A stretch of 6,524 bases of DNA from an uncultured Ruminococcus sp. (GTDB lineage: Bacteria; Bacillota; Clostridia; Oscillospirales; Ruminococcaceae). Position numbers and translations under genes: made by a program. A model generated the notes under the pieces. That model saw only the letters and a program-made list of their open reading frames with translations. It did not search any database and was not told where the DNA came from. Positions 5,913-6,524 of the stretch are shown here, piece after piece (position 1 is the stretch's first letter; every line of letters begins with the position of its first letter). The stretch is taken from positions 1-6,524 of the forward strand of contig CAMVIL010000074.1 in assembly GCA_947167535.1 (NCBI GenBank). Direction: 5' to 3'.

Positions 5913-6524
5913 ATGAAGAAAAGTTTCAAACGCGGAGCTGCGGTTTTTCTCGCAGCTCTGCTTGCGGCGGCTAACGTCACGACCACCGGGGCACCGGCAA
6001 GATCTCTCACTGCTTCGGCGGCCTCGGGAAAGATACTGGCATTTCCGGGAGCTGTCGGCGGCGGTAAGTATGCGACCGGCGGACGCGGCGGCGAGGTCTA
6101 CCACGTCACCAACCTCAACGACAGCGGCGCAGGTTCGCTGCGTGATGCGGTCAGCAAGTCGGGACGTATCGTCGTCTTTGATGTCAGCGGCACCATCACT
6201 CTGAGCAGCAACATCGTCTGCAGCAGCAATGTCACCATCGCGGGACAGACTGCTCCCGGCGGTTCGGGCATAACCCTCAAGAACTACAAGTTCGGCATGG
6301 GCGGAGATAATATCATCGTGCGCTACCTGTCGTCGCGTCCCGGTGCCGACAAGGCTACAAGCTCGGGCAACGATGCATGGGGCGGCGCCAAGGGCTCCAA
6401 TTCCATCGTAGACCACTGCTCCCTCGGCTGGACCACCGACGAGCAATGGGGTCTCTACTCCAACAACAAGAACTACACCGTGCAGTATACCGTCATCGGT
6501 CCCGCGAACTCGTGGGGCGGACAC
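5913..6524 (+). CDS. Secreted pectate lyase, family PL1 (3' end outside the window)
   Basis: Only the first 204 residues are inside the window, and the frame stays open to the last base. The ATG at 5913 is preceded by GGAGG (5901-5905) with a 7-nt spacer. Residues 1 to about 37 are a signal peptide: a lysine/arginine-rich start (MKKSFKR), a hydrophobic stretch (9-20) and an alanine-rich cleavage region around TASAAS. The PL1 beta-helix begins at once with ILAFPG (41-46), so unlike the upstream lyase there are no N-terminal accessory modules. Family features include GGRGGEVYHVTNLNDSGAG (56-74), VTIAGQTAPG (107-116), VDHCS (166-170) and W173 with D176-E177, which correspond to the calcium-site region. 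The arginine that should act in catalysis lies beyond the window. The protein is clearly related to the divergent lyase but well diverged from it, so it is an older paralogue rather than a recent duplicate. Pectate cleavage outside the cell is inferred from the family. Confidence 0.9.
   Translation, partial: MKKSFKRGAAVFLAALLAAANVTTTGAPARSLTASAASGKILAFPGAVGGGKYATGGRGGEVYHVTNLNDSGAGSLRDAVSKSGRIVVFDVSGTITLSSNIVCSSNVTIAGQTAPGGSGITLKNYKFGMGGDNIIVRYLSSRPGADKATSSGNDAWGGAKGSNSIVDHCSLGWTTDEQWGLYSNNKNYTVQYTVIGPANSWGGH

Noticed and set aside
5874..6524. Long - strand frame opposite the second lyase
   Set aside because: The + strand encodes a signal peptide and a clear PL1 domain behind a good ribosome binding site; the antisense frame has no such support.

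Overview
The window looks like part of a plant cell wall (pectin) degradation locus from a gut or rumen Gram-positive bacterium of the Clostridia, most likely Ruminococcus or a close relative. Four things suggest this: strong GGAGG-type ribosome binding sites, consensus sigma-A-like promoters, secreted multi-modular polysaccharide lyases, and a C-terminal fibronectin-III-like module of a kind I associate with extracellular Ruminococcus enzymes. The coding DNA is moderately G+C rich and the promoters are AT rich. The genus is an inference from module style; no rRNA or marker gene is present.

Layout. Bases 1-131 hold a leader with a long imperfect stem-loop ending in a U-run. Bases 132-2345 (+) encode a 737-aa one-component regulator with four parts in order: a LacI/periplasmic-binding-protein-like sugar sensor without its own N-terminal DNA-binding domain, a GAF-like domain, a degenerate GGDEF domain, and a C-terminal AraC-type double helix-turn-helix. 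A bidirectional hairpin terminator lies in the 65-bp convergent gap. Bases 2411-5506 (-) encode a 1031-aa secreted family PL1 pectate lyase carrying accessory beta-sandwich modules on both sides of the catalytic beta-helix. Bases 5507-5912 are a 406-bp divergent promoter region rich in inverted and direct repeats. From 5913 (+) a second secreted PL1 pectate lyase begins and runs off the right edge of the window.

How the parts may work together. The two lyases would cleave pectic polymers outside the cell. The regulator is the natural candidate to sense an imported sugar or oligosaccharide through its LacI-like domain and to act at the divergent lyase promoters through its AraC domain. That link rests on proximity and domain content and is not shown by the sequence. 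The most unusual items are the regulator (a XylR-like architecture with a GAF plus an apparently dead GGDEF domain inserted), the structured leader in front of it, and the palindromes arranged around the two lyase promoters.
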